From Allorhizocola rhizosphaerae (lineage in GTDB: Bacteria > Actinomycetota > Actinomycetes > Mycobacteriales > Micromonosporaceae), in the NCBI RefSeq assembly GCF_003426775.1, contig NZ_QJUG01000001.1:60887-124886 (forward strand): DNA of 64,000 nucleotides, in the 5' to 3' direction. How positions within the stretch are numbered: position 1 is the stretch's first letter; the number at the start of each line of letters is the position of its first letter. The notes beneath the pieces were generated by a model. The model worked only from the letters and a program-made list of their open reading frames with translations. It was not told the origin of the DNA and searched no databases. The position numbers and the translations under genes were made by a program. Positions 10,411 to 19,892 of this stretch are shown here, one piece after another.

Positions 10411-11154
10411 TTAGTCATTTCGGAAGAACAGGCGCTGCTGGATCTCCCGGCGATAGTCGCCGAGCGTGTTGTCGATGTGAATGGCGGCCGCCTGCGCCGC
10501 CGCTTCGGCGTTGCCCGCCCGGATCGCTTGATAGATGGCGTCGTGCTCCTCGACGGCCTTCGCGGCGTGCCCACCGATCGAGCCGTGCAGTCCGATGATG
10601 TTGGACTGGGCCTGTAGCCGACGCGCCTCGCGCACCGCGATCTGCAGGAACATGTTGTTGGAGGCGTCGGCGACGCTGGTGTGGAAGGCGTCATCGCCCC
10701 GGTTGAACAGTTCCTCGCGCCCGGTATCGAACCCCTCGCGGCACAGCTCCACGGCCTGCTGGATCGCGCTTAACTGCGCGGGCGTGGCGCGGTGGGCGGC
10801 CAGCCGGCTGGTCTCCATCTCCTGTGCCCGGCGGAACTCGAAGAGCATGTAGACATGGTCCAGGTCGGTGGGCAGGAAGAACGGGGCCCAACGGCCGGTA
10901 CCGAGCATCCCCTCGTCGTCGGCGACGTAGAGGCCGCGACCCTTCTGGGCACGCACCCGGCCCAGCGCGGACAGGATCTTGATGGCCTCACGCACCACCG
11001 TGCGGCTGGTGCCCAGCTGTTGGGCCAGTTCGTTTTCCGTCGGCATGCGGTCACCGGGACGCAACCGCAGCTGGGCGATCAACTCCAGCACCTGCTCGGC
11101 CGCGAGCTCATAGCCCGGCCGGTATCCGCCTTCGGCGCGACCGCTGTCGTTCAC
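10411..11154 (-). CDS. FadR-subfamily GntR transcriptional regulator
   Basis: 247 residues. N-terminal winged helix (~18-85: PGDRMPTENELAQQLGTSRTVVREAIKIL) and an all-helical FCD ligand domain (~95-240) with the usual Asp/His metal-site pattern (DDAFHTSVADASNN). The family represses sugar-acid and sugar genes until a metabolite binds. It is transcribed away from the GH31 gene, with a 289-base shared upstream region containing two related palindromic sites, one beside each gene, which suggests autoregulation and control of GH31. It converges on the decayed gene at 9261-10389 with 21 bases between. Confidence 0.9.
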   Translation of the reverse strand: MNDSGRAEGGYRPGYELAAEQVLELIAQLRLRPGDRMPTENELAQQLGTSRTVVREAIKILSALGRVRAQKGRGLYVADDEGMLGTGRWAPFFLPTDLDHVYMLFEFRRAQEMETSRLAAHRATPAQLSAIQQAVELCREGFDTGREELFNRGDDAFHTSVADASNNMFLQIAVREARRLQAQSNIIGLHGSIGGHAAKAVEEHDAIYQAIRAGNAEAAAQAAAIHIDNTLGDYRREIQQRLFFRND

Positions 11155-11171
11155 CTGGCCCCCTCTGCATC

Positions 11172-11197
11172 GCGGATAAGAGTATTACCTATTCCGC
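11172..11197. promoter_or_regulatory. Candidate GntR operator next to the regulator gene
   Basis: Imperfect inverted repeat with GCGGATA on one side and TATTCCGC on the other, 17 bases before the regulator start. Its GATAA...ACCTAT halves recur at 11346-11366, and GTATTAC fits the GT-N3-AC core of FadR-type sites. Confidence 0.45.
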
Positions 11198-11345
11198 CCC
11201 GGCTCCTCAGCTCTCCGTACACAAAAGTCAGCTGGCCTACTCATCCATGCGTGGCGATCGGCATAAAAGCCCGCAAAATAGATGAAGGTCCTCCCAGCCG
11301 GCGAAGATAAGCATGCTTAACGCCTTGACTCTCCCGATCAAAGGA

Positions 11346-11366
11346 GCGATAACTAGTACCTATCGC
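11346..11366. promoter_or_regulatory. Candidate GntR operator in front of GH31
   Basis: A 21-base palindrome with perfect GCGATA / TATCGC arms around ACTAGTAC, lying 77 bases before the GH31 start. It shares GATAA-n-AGT-n-ACCTAT with the site at 11172-11197. Confidence 0.5.
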
Positions 11367-11443
11367 GGAAGTCCTGTCCCCTGTTCGACATCCTCGTGGC
11401 CTTCGATCGTCCGGGCCGGACGCCCCTTCAGGAGGAGAACCAC

Positions 11444-13717
11444 ATGAGCGATCTGAGCCCGGTGGCGTGGGAGCGGTGGAGGGACGGCCTGGCGTTGCGG
11501 GCCCGCGACCTTTCGCTGCGGCTGTCCTGGGTGGCGCCGGGCATCGTTCGGGTCGGGGCGGTGCCCATCGACGCCGGTGAGCCCCTTTCCGCTTACGGTC
11601 CGATGCTCGATCCCGCCCGCACCTGGCGCCCGACGGTTTTCGAGGTGCGCGAGTCGCCGCAGGAGTTGGTGACGTCCGACGGTGTGCTGAGCGTGCACAT
11701 CGACACCGACACGGGCGCGTTCTCGTACCGGGACGCGGACGGGACGCTGCTGTTGCGCGAGGACGCGAAACTGCTGGAGCCACGGCCGGTGGCGGGCGAG
11801 GGATATCACGCGCGCTTGGACCTGGCCTTCTCCCCCGGTGAGGCGCTGTACGGCCTGGGGCAGCACGAGGACGGCCGGCTCGATTACCGCGGCCGTGCGC
11901 AGGACCTGTACCAGCACAACTTGAAGGCACCCATCCCCTTGCTGGTGTCTTCGCGGGGATGGGGACTGCTGTGGCACGGCTATTCGGCGATGACCTTCCG
12001 CGACGACGAGCTGGGTTCGTACCTGGAGGCGGACTGCGTCGCCGAGTTGGACTACTTCGTGATCGCGGGCGGCACACTGGACAACGTCATCAAGGGTTAC
12101 CGGCGCCTGACCGGAGCCGCACCGCTGCCGCCACGCTGGGCGTTCGGGTTCGTGCAGTCCAAGGAGCGGTACCAGACGCAGGAGGAACTGGTCGAGGTCG
12201 CCCGCCGCTACGCGCAGCTCGGTCTCCCACTCGATGGCATCATGCTGGACTGGCAGTACTGGCCCGACGATCTGTGGGGCCAGAAGTCTTTGGATCCCAA
12301 GCGGTTTCCCGATCCCGAAGGCATGTGCCGGCAGCTGCACGCGCTGGGGACGCGGCTGATGGTCTCGATCTGGCCCGAACTGCACAACGACGGCCCTGAT
12401 CAGCTTGAGCTGCGGGTCGCGGGCAAGCTGCTCGCCGACGGCCACACCTACGATGCGTTCGACCCCGAGGCCCGCGCGATGTTCTGGCGGCAGACACACG
12501 ATGGCCTGTTCGTCCACGGTGTCGATGCGTGGTGGTGCGACAGCACCGAGCCTTTCCAGGCCGATTGGCACGGAAGCGTGAAACCTCACCCCGCACAACG
12601 TCGCGAGCTCAGTGTGGAGATGGCCGAGCGTTATCTCGGGCCGGGGGTTTCCAACGCCTACCCGCTCATGCACAGCAGCGGGATCTGGGAGGGTCAACGC
12701 GGCTCGGACAGCGGCAAACGGGTGCTCATCGTGACCCGCTCCGCGTGGGCGGGCCAGCAGCGCTACGGCACGTTCGTCTGGTCGGGCGACATCAGCGCGT
12801 CATGGGACACGCTGCGGTGCCAGATCCCGGAGGGGCTCAACTTCTGCGCCTCCGGCATACCGTACTGGAATTGCGATATCGGCGGCTTCTTCGCCGCGTC
12901 GCGGGAGCAGTGGTTCTGGGCCGGCGATTTCGACGGCGGTGTCGCCGATCCCGGCTATCGCGAGCTGTTCCTGCGCTGGTTCCAATATGGAACGTTCCTG
13001 CCGATGATGCGTGCCCACGGCACCGACACGCCGCGTGAGATCTGGCAGTTCGGCGAGCCGGGCACGCCGGTCTATGAGACGCTCGTGCGTTTTATCGAGC
13101 TGCGCAAGGATCTGCTGCCCTACCTGTACTCGATCGCGGCCGCCGTGCACTTCGACGGGTACACGATGATGCGCGCCCTGGCCTTCGACTTCAGCCACGA
13201 TCCTGAGATCTTCGGCATCGAGGACCAGTTCATGCTCGGCCCGGCGCTGCTGGTGTGTCCCGTCACCGGGCCGGATGTCGTCAGCCGGCCGGTGTATCTG
13301 CCGGCCGGGTCCACGTGGGTCGACGTCTGGGACGGCACCGTCCACGAGGGCGGCACGTGGATCGACGCACCGGCGCCGCTGGAAACGATCCCCGTCTACG
13401 CCCGCGCGGGCTCGATCGTCCCGCTCGACAGTGCCCTGCTGGTCTTCCCCGGCGCTGACGGCACCTTCACCCTGTACGAGGACGCGGGCGACGGCTGGGG
13501 TTACGAGACCGGCGAATACACGCGCATCACGCTGCAATGGAACGATGCCGAGCGCACACTGACCGTCGGCTCTCCTGCCGGTTCCTATCCGGGCGCGCCG
13601 GCCACACGGCACGTCCGAGCGAGTCTCATCCAGCCGGGAGCCGGATGGCAGCCCCACGCGCATGCCGGATACGTCGACGCCGAGCAACGCGACGAGGTGG
13701 TGCGGCTGCGCCTGTAG
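11444..13717 (+). CDS. Glycoside hydrolase family 31 (alpha-xylosidase/alpha-glucosidase type), cytoplasmic
   Basis: 757 residues, no signal peptide. Domain order is an N-terminal beta-sandwich (~20-225), the catalytic barrel (~235-610) with IMLDWQYWPDD, nucleophile Asp in WWCDSTEP (~D366) and acid/base Asp in WSGDISASWD (~D449), then the C-terminal sheet domains. GH31 retaining enzymes remove alpha-linked xylose or glucose. With GH74 and fucosidase genes nearby, an alpha-xylosidase acting on imported xyloglucan oligosaccharides is the best guess, but other GH31 specificities are possible. I chose ATG 11444 because AGGAGGAG lies seven bases before it; the frame is open 16 codons further. The stop lies four bases from the convergent ROK stop. 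Confidence 0.9.
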   Translation: MSDLSPVAWERWRDGLALRARDLSLRLSWVAPGIVRVGAVPIDAGEPLSAYGPMLDPARTWRPTVFEVRESPQELVTSDGVLSVHIDTDTGAFSYRDADGTLLLREDAKLLEPRPVAGEGYHARLDLAFSPGEALYGLGQHEDGRLDYRGRAQDLYQHNLKAPIPLLVSSRGWGLLWHGYSAMTFRDDELGSYLEADCVAELDYFVIAGGTLDNVIKGYRRLTGAAPLPPRWAFGFVQSKERYQTQEELVEVARRYAQLGLPLDGIMLDWQYWPDDLWGQKSLDPKRFPDPEGMCRQLHALGTRLMVSIWPELHNDGPDQLELRVAGKLLADGHTYDAFDPEARAMFWRQTHDGLFVHGVDAWWCDSTEPFQADWHGSVKPHPAQRRELSVEMAERYLGPGVSNAYPLMHSSGIWEGQRGSDSGKRVLIVTRSAWAGQQRYGTFVWSGDISASWDTLRCQIPEGLNFCASGIPYWNCDIGGFFAASREQWFWAGDFDGGVADPGYRELFLRWFQYGTFLPMMRAHGTDTPREIWQFGEPGTPVYETLVRFIELRKDLLPYLYSIAAAVHFDGYTMMRALAFDFSHDPEIFGIEDQFMLGPALLVCPVTGPDVVSRPVYLPAGSTWVDVWDGTVHEGGTWIDAPAPLETIPVYARAGSIVPLDSALLVFPGADGTFTLYEDAGDGWGYETGEYTRITLQWNDAERTLTVGSPAGSYPGAPATRHVRASLIQPGAGWQPHAHAGYVDAEQRDEVVRLRL

Positions 13718-13721
13718 ACCG

Positions 13722-14933
13722 TCATGGTTGGCGGATAAGGAGGTCGCTGGCGATCAGCGCGGCTCCGGTCACACCGGCCCGCGAGCCGAGCTCGGAAAGA
13801 ACTATGGGCAGATCGCCCGTGGCCACTGGAATCGATCTTTGGTAGATGACCGTGCGGACCTCGGCCAGGAGCTGGTTTCCGAGCTCGGCCAGGCCACCGC
13901 CGATAACTATCATCGATGGGTTGATGAAGCTGATGAGGCCGGCCAGCACCTCACCGAGGCGGCTCCCACCATCGCGCACGAGCCGCAGGCACACGGGGTC
14001 GCGCTGGATCGCGCCCTTGCCCACATCTCGTGCGGTGACCACACCGGCCGCCTCCAGCCGTGCCGCCAGATAGGGCGACGTGCCCGAGCGGGCGGCAGCC
14101 TCGGCGTGGCGGCTGAGCGCGGAGCCGCCGAAGTAGGCCTCAAGGCATCCGTTGTTGCCGCAGACACATTGCGGCCCACGGCTGTCGAGCCGGATGTGGC
14201 CGATGTCGCCGGCGCATCCGTTGTCGCCGCGATAGATTCGCCCGTCGATGTGAATGCCGCACCCGATCCCCGTGCCGACCTTGACGAACAGGTAGTTGCG
14301 CACGTTGCGGGCGATGCCCCGGTACTTTTCGCCCACGCTCATGATGTTGGCATCGTTGTCGACGATCGCCGGGCAGCCGAACTCCATTTCCAGCGTGGCC
14401 CGCAGGGGATATCGGTCCCAGCCCGGCATGATCGGCGGTGAGATCGGCATCCCGTGTTCGACGTCGACGGGACCGGGCACCCCGATGCCGATGGCGTTGA
14501 GCCGGTCGAAGGCACCGTCCCGGCGCAGATCGGCGAACAGCTCCGTGATGCGCTGCAGGATGGCGGCCGGCCCGGCTTTGACGTCGACCTCCTCGCTGAG
14601 CCCGGCCACCGGTTCGAGGTAGCCATCGGTGATCTCGATGTCGATCGAGGTCGCCCCGAGATCTATGGCCCCGTAACGGATGGCCGAATCGAGGGCGAGC
14701 AAGGTAGACGGACGTCCGACACGCGACGGCGCCCGCCCTTTGTCCTGGATCAGGCCTGACGCCAGAAGCGTGTCAACCTCCGACACCAGCCGGGTGCGGG
14801 GAAGGTCCAACCGCTCGCCGAGCTCCGCGAGCGACATGGGGCCGTTGTCGCGCAGCAGGGCCAGCAGCCGCGCTTGCGCGGAATCCGGCGAGACAGCCGG
14901 TCGCGCGGTCTTGGCGCCTTTGGCCACGGTCAC
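13722..14933 (-). CDS. ROK-family transcriptional regulator, last gene of the leftward CUT2 operon
   Basis: 403 residues. N-terminal helix-turn-helix (~25-75, MSLAELGERLDLPRTRLVSE), then the ROK domain with AIDLGATSIDIEI, GIGVPGPV, VGTGIGCGIH and zinc motif CVCGNNGCLE. Its start overlaps the stop of the upstream epimerase-like gene by four bases. It is a clear paralogue of the ROK protein at 1451-2641: both contain SPPIMPGWDR, CAGDIGHI and NPSMIVIGGGLA in the same order. That suggests the two sugar operons arose by duplication or at least share regulatory input. Confidence 0.92.
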   Translation of the reverse strand: MTVAKGAKTARPAVSPDSAQARLLALLRDNGPMSLAELGERLDLPRTRLVSEVDTLLASGLIQDKGRAPSRVGRPSTLLALDSAIRYGAIDLGATSIDIEITDGYLEPVAGLSEEVDVKAGPAAILQRITELFADLRRDGAFDRLNAIGIGVPGPVDVEHGMPISPPIMPGWDRYPLRATLEMEFGCPAIVDNDANIMSVGEKYRGIARNVRNYLFVKVGTGIGCGIHIDGRIYRGDNGCAGDIGHIRLDSRGPQCVCGNNGCLEAYFGGSALSRHAEAAARSGTSPYLAARLEAAGVVTARDVGKGAIQRDPVCLRLVRDGGSRLGEVLAGLISFINPSMIVIGGGLAELGNQLLAEVRTVIYQRSIPVATGDLPIVLSELGSRAGVTGAALIASDLLIRQP

Positions 14934-15790
14934 GCAGCCGCGGGCAGAACGGAGCGCAGGTGAGCCAGCCCGTCGCGGGCGAGGTCGTCCTGGCTCGCCG
15001 CCAGCGGGCGCCAGATCGCCGCGGCGACGGCGATCGCCTCGTTGTCACCGGTGAACGACTCCAGGCAGACAGCCTTGCGGTATCCCGTGCCGGCCAATGT
15101 GGTCATCCATCTCTTCCAGTCCAGATGGTCGTCACCGGGTGCACCCCGGTGACTGCCGCTGGCCTGGACGTGCACCAGGCGGGGACCGGCCTGCGTGATT
15201 GCCGCGTAGGGATCCGCTTCTTCGATGTTCATGTGGTAGCTGTCGAGCATGATCCCTACATTGTCTGGAAGGCCATCAACTGCGTCAAGTGTCTGGCCGA
15301 CCGTGTTGAGCACGCTGGTTTCGTACCTGTTGAGCGCCTCCAGGCCCAGGCTGATCCCCCGCTGGCCGGCGTATGCGGCAAGGGGAGCGAGATGCTCGCG
15401 CAGCTGCCGGTACACCTGCGCCCGTTCGTCACCGGTCATCCGCCACGTCCGCCCGACCGAGGCGTAGAGCGGCCCACAGACCGACGGCGCACCCACGGCG
15501 ACGGCGAGATCGATGCACGCCCGCACATAGCCCTGCGTGTGGGCGACAGTTTCCGCGTCGGCCGCGACCAGCTCACGCCCGGGTGAGGTCACGGCGATCA
15601 CCGCCGCCACGGGCAGCCCATGACCGGCGAGGGTGTCCCGGACGGCGCCTGGCTCCCAGTCGCCCACGTTCTCGACCGGAAGTTCGATCGCGCCGAAGCC
15701 CCAGGCGGCCAGCTTCGGGGCGAGCCGGGTGACCGTGTCGCTGGTGATCGGGGCTTCCCAGATCCAAGGGTTTGCGCCGATGGTGAACAT
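14930..15790 (-). CDS. Ketose 3-epimerase-like TIM-barrel protein (D-tagatose/D-psicose epimerase family)
   Basis: 286 residues starting MFTIGANPW; AAGGA sits just before this ATG, although the frame is open to 15853. Residues matching the metal and catalytic site of D-tagatose 3-epimerase appear at near-identical spacing: E151 in LEALNRYET, D183 in MLDSYHMN, H207 and R215 in HVQASGSHRG, and E244 in CLESF. These enzymes interconvert free ketoses at C3, and some relatives act on keto-glycosides or on L-fucose/L-rhamnose-derived ketoses. Placement in an operon with a fucosidase and a CUT2 importer suggests it processes the imported monosaccharide. Confidence 0.85.
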   Translation of the reverse strand: MFTIGANPWIWEAPITSDTVTRLAPKLAAWGFGAIELPVENVGDWEPGAVRDTLAGHGLPVAAVIAVTSPGRELVAADAETVAHTQGYVRACIDLAVAVGAPSVCGPLYASVGRTWRMTGDERAQVYRQLREHLAPLAAYAGQRGISLGLEALNRYETSVLNTVGQTLDAVDGLPDNVGIMLDSYHMNIEEADPYAAITQAGPRLVHVQASGSHRGAPGDDHLDWKRWMTTLAGTGYRKAVCLESFTGDNEAIAVAAAIWRPLAASQDDLARDGLAHLRSVLPAAA

Positions 15791-15858
15791 GACCATCCTT
15801 AATGGAGGGTGGGCGTCCCGCAGCCACGCGTCCGGCAGCCACGGCACGCCCACGAAAC

Positions 15859-17028
15859 CTATTTACCGCCCCAGGTTTGCGGGTAGCCCGGCAGCGACGT
15901 GCACCCGCACATGGCGTAGTGCAACGGCGGCATGTTGGGCTGGACAAACTGGCCGAGGTTGGCCGACGTGATCGTGGGCTGTGGCAGCTTCCACGGGTTG
16001 GCGACCTTCTCACCGTTGAGGATCCGCAGCGCGGCGATGATGGGCGTGCGCCACTGGAAGGTGGGATAGGTCGGAGCGATGGCGTTGAGCTTCTTGTCCT
16101 GCCACATCTTGAGGAAGTCCTGCTGGTCCTCGCCCACCATCGGTGGGATCGGCTTGCCAGCGTCCTCGAAGGCCTCGGCTGCGGCCACAGCCGTTGCGCC
16201 CGCGTCCATCCAGACACCGTCGAGGTTGCCGAATCGCTGGATATAGTTGGTCACAATCGACTTCGTCTTGGCCGGGTCGCCGTCGGTGAACTCCACGCCG
16301 ACCACGTCGAGCTTCGACTTGTCGAAGGCCACCTTGGCCGCCGACCAGCGGGTCTCAAGCACATCCACGCCGGGCAGGATGCGCAACGCCAGGACCTTCC
16401 CGCGCTCCTTGACGTTCTGCGTGAGGAACTCCGCTCCGGTGGCGCCAAACGCATAGCCCCCAATGGGGTTGATGAAGGTGACGGGGCATTTGGTGTTGAC
16501 GCCTCGGTCGAACACGATGACCGGCACCTTGGCGCAAGCCAACTCTACCGCCGGGGTCAGGGTGGCGGTCGTGTTGGGTGACACGATGAGCGCGTCGCAT
16601 CCCTTGCCGAGCAGGTCGTTGATGTCGGAGATCTGCTTGTCGTCCTTGCTTTCCGCATCGGCGACGCTGAAGGTCTTGATCTCGGCGTGCAGCGACACTT
16701 CGGCCTGCATGTTCTTGATGCCGACCTGGCGCCACGGGTTGCCGACACCGGCGTTCGAAAAGCAGAGGTGGTATGGCCCGGCCTTCTTGTACTTGGCCGT
16801 GTCGGCCCATTGCGGATCGAGCGCCTGCTCCCATGGCTTGTCGCTCGGGCCTTGCGGCGTGGCAGTGCGCAGCGCCATCTCCCGGTCGTAGTCGGCCTGG
16901 ACGAAGAACTTCGACTGCTCACCGGTGGCCGGACTCTTGCTGACGGGCGTCTCCGTTGGCGCATCGCTGGCGCATCCGGCCGCCGCAAGCAACATGCCCG
17001 TCACGACGAGCACACTGAATAATCTCAC
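15859..17028 (-). CDS. Sugar-binding lipoprotein of the second CUT2 transporter
   Basis: 389 residues from GTG 17028, preceded by AAAGGAC; the apparent ATG start at 17256 lies inside the GH95 gene and is not credible. The signal peptide ends in lipobox LAAAGC. The mature part is a two-domain periplasmic-binding-protein type I fold (YHLCFSNAGVGNPWRQVG, GCDALIVSPNTT, DGVWMDAGATAVAAAEAFEDAG). It sits 22 bases after the GH95 gene in the same operon. It is larger than, and not closely similar to, the binding protein at 5229-6263, so the two importers probably take different sugars. Confidence 0.9.
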   Translation of the reverse strand: MRLFSVLVVTGMLLAAAGCASDAPTETPVSKSPATGEQSKFFVQADYDREMALRTATPQGPSDKPWEQALDPQWADTAKYKKAGPYHLCFSNAGVGNPWRQVGIKNMQAEVSLHAEIKTFSVADAESKDDKQISDINDLLGKGCDALIVSPNTTATLTPAVELACAKVPVIVFDRGVNTKCPVTFINPIGGYAFGATGAEFLTQNVKERGKVLALRILPGVDVLETRWSAAKVAFDKSKLDVVGVEFTDGDPAKTKSIVTNYIQRFGNLDGVWMDAGATAVAAAEAFEDAGKPIPPMVGEDQQDFLKMWQDKKLNAIAPTYPTFQWRTPIIAALRILNGEKVANPWKLPQPTITSANLGQFVQPNMPPLHYAMCGCTSLPGYPQTWGGK

Positions 17029-17050
17029 CTCTATTGTCCTTTCAGCTGTT

Positions 17051-19891
17051 TCAGGCGGTGGGCAGGGTCCACTGTTGGTTGGCTCCACCGTTGTCGGTCC
17101 ACTGGATGACCGCGGTGCCGTCGGCCGTGGAAGCACCGCTGACGTCGAGGACCTTGCCACTGTTGCGATTGACGAGCTTGGTGTAGCCGCCGCTGGTAAC
17201 CAGTTGCCATTGCTGGTTGGCGCCGCCGTGGTCGGTCCATTGGATGACGGTGGCACCGTTGGCGGTGGAGGCGCCGTTGACGTCGAGCGCCTTGCCGCTG
17301 TTGCGGTTGAGCAGTTTCACGTAGCCGCCGCCGAGGTCGACGACCTGCCACCTTTGGCTCGCGGCGCCGGTGTCGGTCTGCTGGACGATCGCGGCGGCGT
17401 CGGCGGTGGATCCGCCGCTGACCCCGATGACCTTGCCGCTGTTGCGGTTCACGAGCCGCACGTAGTTGGTCGGGATCGTGCCGCGCCGTTCGAACCGGTA
17501 CGTGTGGCCCGCCCGAACGCTGAGCTGGATGGAGTCGGTCTCAAGCCGTGTGATGGCGGGCGTGCTGCCATCGGTGACGTCGAGCGCCGCGAATTCGACG
17601 GTGAACATCCGGGCGCGCAGCTTGACGGTGCCGTCGCGGTCGGCCCTGACGAGAAACTCGTTGGCCTGGCTCGCGCTCCACGCCATGCCGACGGTGTATC
17701 CGCCCCGGCCGCGCAGGCCCGCCACGCTTCCGGCCGGCCACGCGATCGGCAGGGCGGGCAGGAGGTGCAGTTCACCGTTGTGGCTGTGGAGCAGCATTTC
17801 GGCGATCCCGGACGTGGCGCCGAAGTTGCCGTCGATCTGGAACGGCGGATGCAGGTCGAACATGTTCGGTGCGAGCCGGTCCGTGCGCACCAGATCGCGC
17901 AGGAGCTTGTGGGCGCGTGCGGCGTCCTCCAGCCGGGCCCAGAAGTTGATTTTCCAGGCCAGCGACCAGCCGGTCCCGTCATCGCCGCGCAGCTCCAGCG
18001 TCCGGCGCGCGGCGTCGGCCAGCTGGGGCGTGCCCCGCCTGGTGATCTGGTTACTGGGATGCAGCCCGTACAGGTGGGAGACGTGCCGATGGGTGCGCTC
18101 GGTCTCGATCCAATCGTCAAGCCACTCCATGACGTTGCCACGAGAGCCGACGCGCGTGGGCGCGAGCCGGTCGCGCGTGGTTCGCCACTGCGTTCGGAGT
18201 GTGGCGTCGACGCCGAGGACCTCGCTGGCCCGGGCGCAGCCTTCGAACAGGTCGCGCAGGATCTGGTTGTCCATGGTGGGCCCGGCGCACACGGTGGCGT
18301 TCGCGTGATGCTGCAATTCCGGTGAGTTCGAGGGGTTGGTGACGAGGTAGTTCCGGGTGGGGTGGGTGACCAGCGTGTCGAGGAAGAACTGGGCGGCGCC
18401 CTTCATGGCCGGGTAGTTGGACCGCAGGAACTCCACGTCCCCGGTGAACAGATAGTGGTCCCAGATCATCGTGGCCAGCCAGGCACCGCCGGTCTGCCAC
18501 ATGCCCCACCGCGCCTCGTCGACGACCGACGTGCCCCGCCATCCGTCGGTGTTGTGATGAGCGACCCAACCACCCGCGCCGTATTGCACCTGGGCCGTGC
18601 GGGCGCCGGTGACCGCCAGATCCTTCACCAGTTCGGAGAGTGGCAGGAAGCACTCGGAGAGGTTTGTCGTGTCGGTGGGCCAGTAGTTCATCGGCAGGTT
18701 GGCATTGATGGTGTATTTCGAGTCCCAGGACGGGGCCATCTCCTGGTTCCAGATGCCCTGAAGGTTGGCCGGCTGGGTGCCGGGGCGAGAGGAAGAGATG
18801 AGCAGGTATCGGCCGTACTGGAACAGCAGCGCGGAGAACTGCGGATCGTTGACGCTCGCGTGCTGCGCGATCCGCACATCGGTCGTCTGGTCGGCCGCCG
18901 GCGTCCGGCCCAGATCGATCGTCACCCTCCCGAACAGCGCCTGGTAGTCGGCCACATGCCGGGCACGCAACTGGTCGTAGCCCACGCTTCGGGCGGCGCT
19001 GAGGCGGTTGCGCGCGATGCCCTGGTAGTCGCCGTTGACCGTGCGGTAGTTGACGTAGCTGGAGCCGATGGAAATCAAGAGGGTCACACTGGTCGCGTTG
19101 GACACGCGTAGCGTGCCAGCCGAACTGCTGACCGTGCCTCCGGTGGTGATGGCGTTGGCCAGCGCGAGGAACCGGACCGATCCGGTGAGGCCCTCCATGT
19201 TGCCGGAGACACCGTCGAGGCCGATGGTCGCACCGTCGGGACTGGACACGGTCGTCCGTTGTGGACTGTCGAAGGTGGCGGTGAACGAAATCGAGTTGGC
19301 CCGGTCGGCGGTCAGTTGGATCACGATCACCTGATCGGGCGCGCTGGCGAACGCCTCCCGCTGATACCGCACGCCGCCCAGCACATATGTCACCGACGTG
19401 AGGGCGGTGGTGAGATCCAGATTCCGTTGGTACTGCGAGAATCCGGTGGAGGACGGGAAGGTGAGCCGGAGGTTGCCGACGGGCTGGTACGCCAGCTGCC
19501 CGACGGGATTGCTGAGCATCGTCTGGTTGATCAGATCCTGCGCCTGGGTCCACTGGTCGGCGAAGACCCGCCGCCGGATCTCGGCCAGCGCCGCGGCGCC
19601 GCGGGTGTTGCTGGAGTCGTGCGGGCCCCCGGCCCAGATGGTGTCCTCGTTGAGCTGCACCCGCTCCGCGTCGACGTTGCCGAACACCATGGCGCCCAGG
19701 CGTCCGTTGCCGATCGGCAGCGCTCTCAGCCAGTCGGTGCCGGCCGGCTCGTCGTACCAGAGCATCAAATCGTTGGCCGCCATCGACTTTGACGCGGCGT
19801 GTGCGCCGGTGGTCCAGGCCGCCGGCAGTAGGGCGGCTCCGACGCCACCCGCACCGGCGGTGAGAATTTGCCTTCGTGTCACGTCGGACAT
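17051..19891 (-). CDS. GH95 alpha-L-fucosidase/galactosidase with C-terminal RICIN-like module, Tat-exported
   Basis: 946 residues. A twin-arginine signal (TRRQILTA) leads into a complete GH95 inverting glycosidase: N-terminal beta domain (~42-290), helical barrel, and C-terminal beta domain. Catalytic residues of the family are present: N396 and N398 in TINANLPMNYW, general acid E525 in SNSPELQ, and D687 in FQIDGNFG. GH95 removes alpha-1,2-L-fucose, e.g. from xyloglucan, or alpha-L-galactose. Residues ~815-946 carry three lectin repeats (YVRLVNRNSGK, YVKLLNRNSGK, YTKLVNRNSGK) of the RICIN_2 kind, unlike the Cys-paired trefoils elsewhere here. It is unusual in lying inside an ABC operon, one base after a permease gene and 22 bases before the binding-protein gene. 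Confidence 0.93.
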   Translation of the reverse strand: MSDVTRRQILTAGAGGVGAALLPAAWTTGAHAASKSMAANDLMLWYDEPAGTDWLRALPIGNGRLGAMVFGNVDAERVQLNEDTIWAGGPHDSSNTRGAAALAEIRRRVFADQWTQAQDLINQTMLSNPVGQLAYQPVGNLRLTFPSSTGFSQYQRNLDLTTALTSVTYVLGGVRYQREAFASAPDQVIVIQLTADRANSISFTATFDSPQRTTVSSPDGATIGLDGVSGNMEGLTGSVRFLALANAITTGGTVSSSAGTLRVSNATSVTLLISIGSSYVNYRTVNGDYQGIARNRLSAARSVGYDQLRARHVADYQALFGRVTIDLGRTPAADQTTDVRIAQHASVNDPQFSALLFQYGRYLLISSSRPGTQPANLQGIWNQEMAPSWDSKYTINANLPMNYWPTDTTNLSECFLPLSELVKDLAVTGARTAQVQYGAGGWVAHHNTDGWRGTSVVDEARWGMWQTGGAWLATMIWDHYLFTGDVEFLRSNYPAMKGAAQFFLDTLVTHPTRNYLVTNPSNSPELQHHANATVCAGPTMDNQILRDLFEGCARASEVLGVDATLRTQWRTTRDRLAPTRVGSRGNVMEWLDDWIETERTHRHVSHLYGLHPSNQITRRGTPQLADAARRTLELRGDDGTGWSLAWKINFWARLEDAARAHKLLRDLVRTDRLAPNMFDLHPPFQIDGNFGATSGIAEMLLHSHNGELHLLPALPIAWPAGSVAGLRGRGGYTVGMAWSASQANEFLVRADRDGTVKLRARMFTVEFAALDVTDGSTPAITRLETDSIQLSVRAGHTYRFERRGTIPTNYVRLVNRNSGKVIGVSGGSTADAAAIVQQTDTGAASQRWQVVDLGGGYVKLLNRNSGKALDVNGASTANGATVIQWTDHGGANQQWQLVTSGGYTKLVNRNSGKVLDVSGASTADGTAVIQWTDNGGANQQWTLPTA

Positions 19892-19892
19892 C

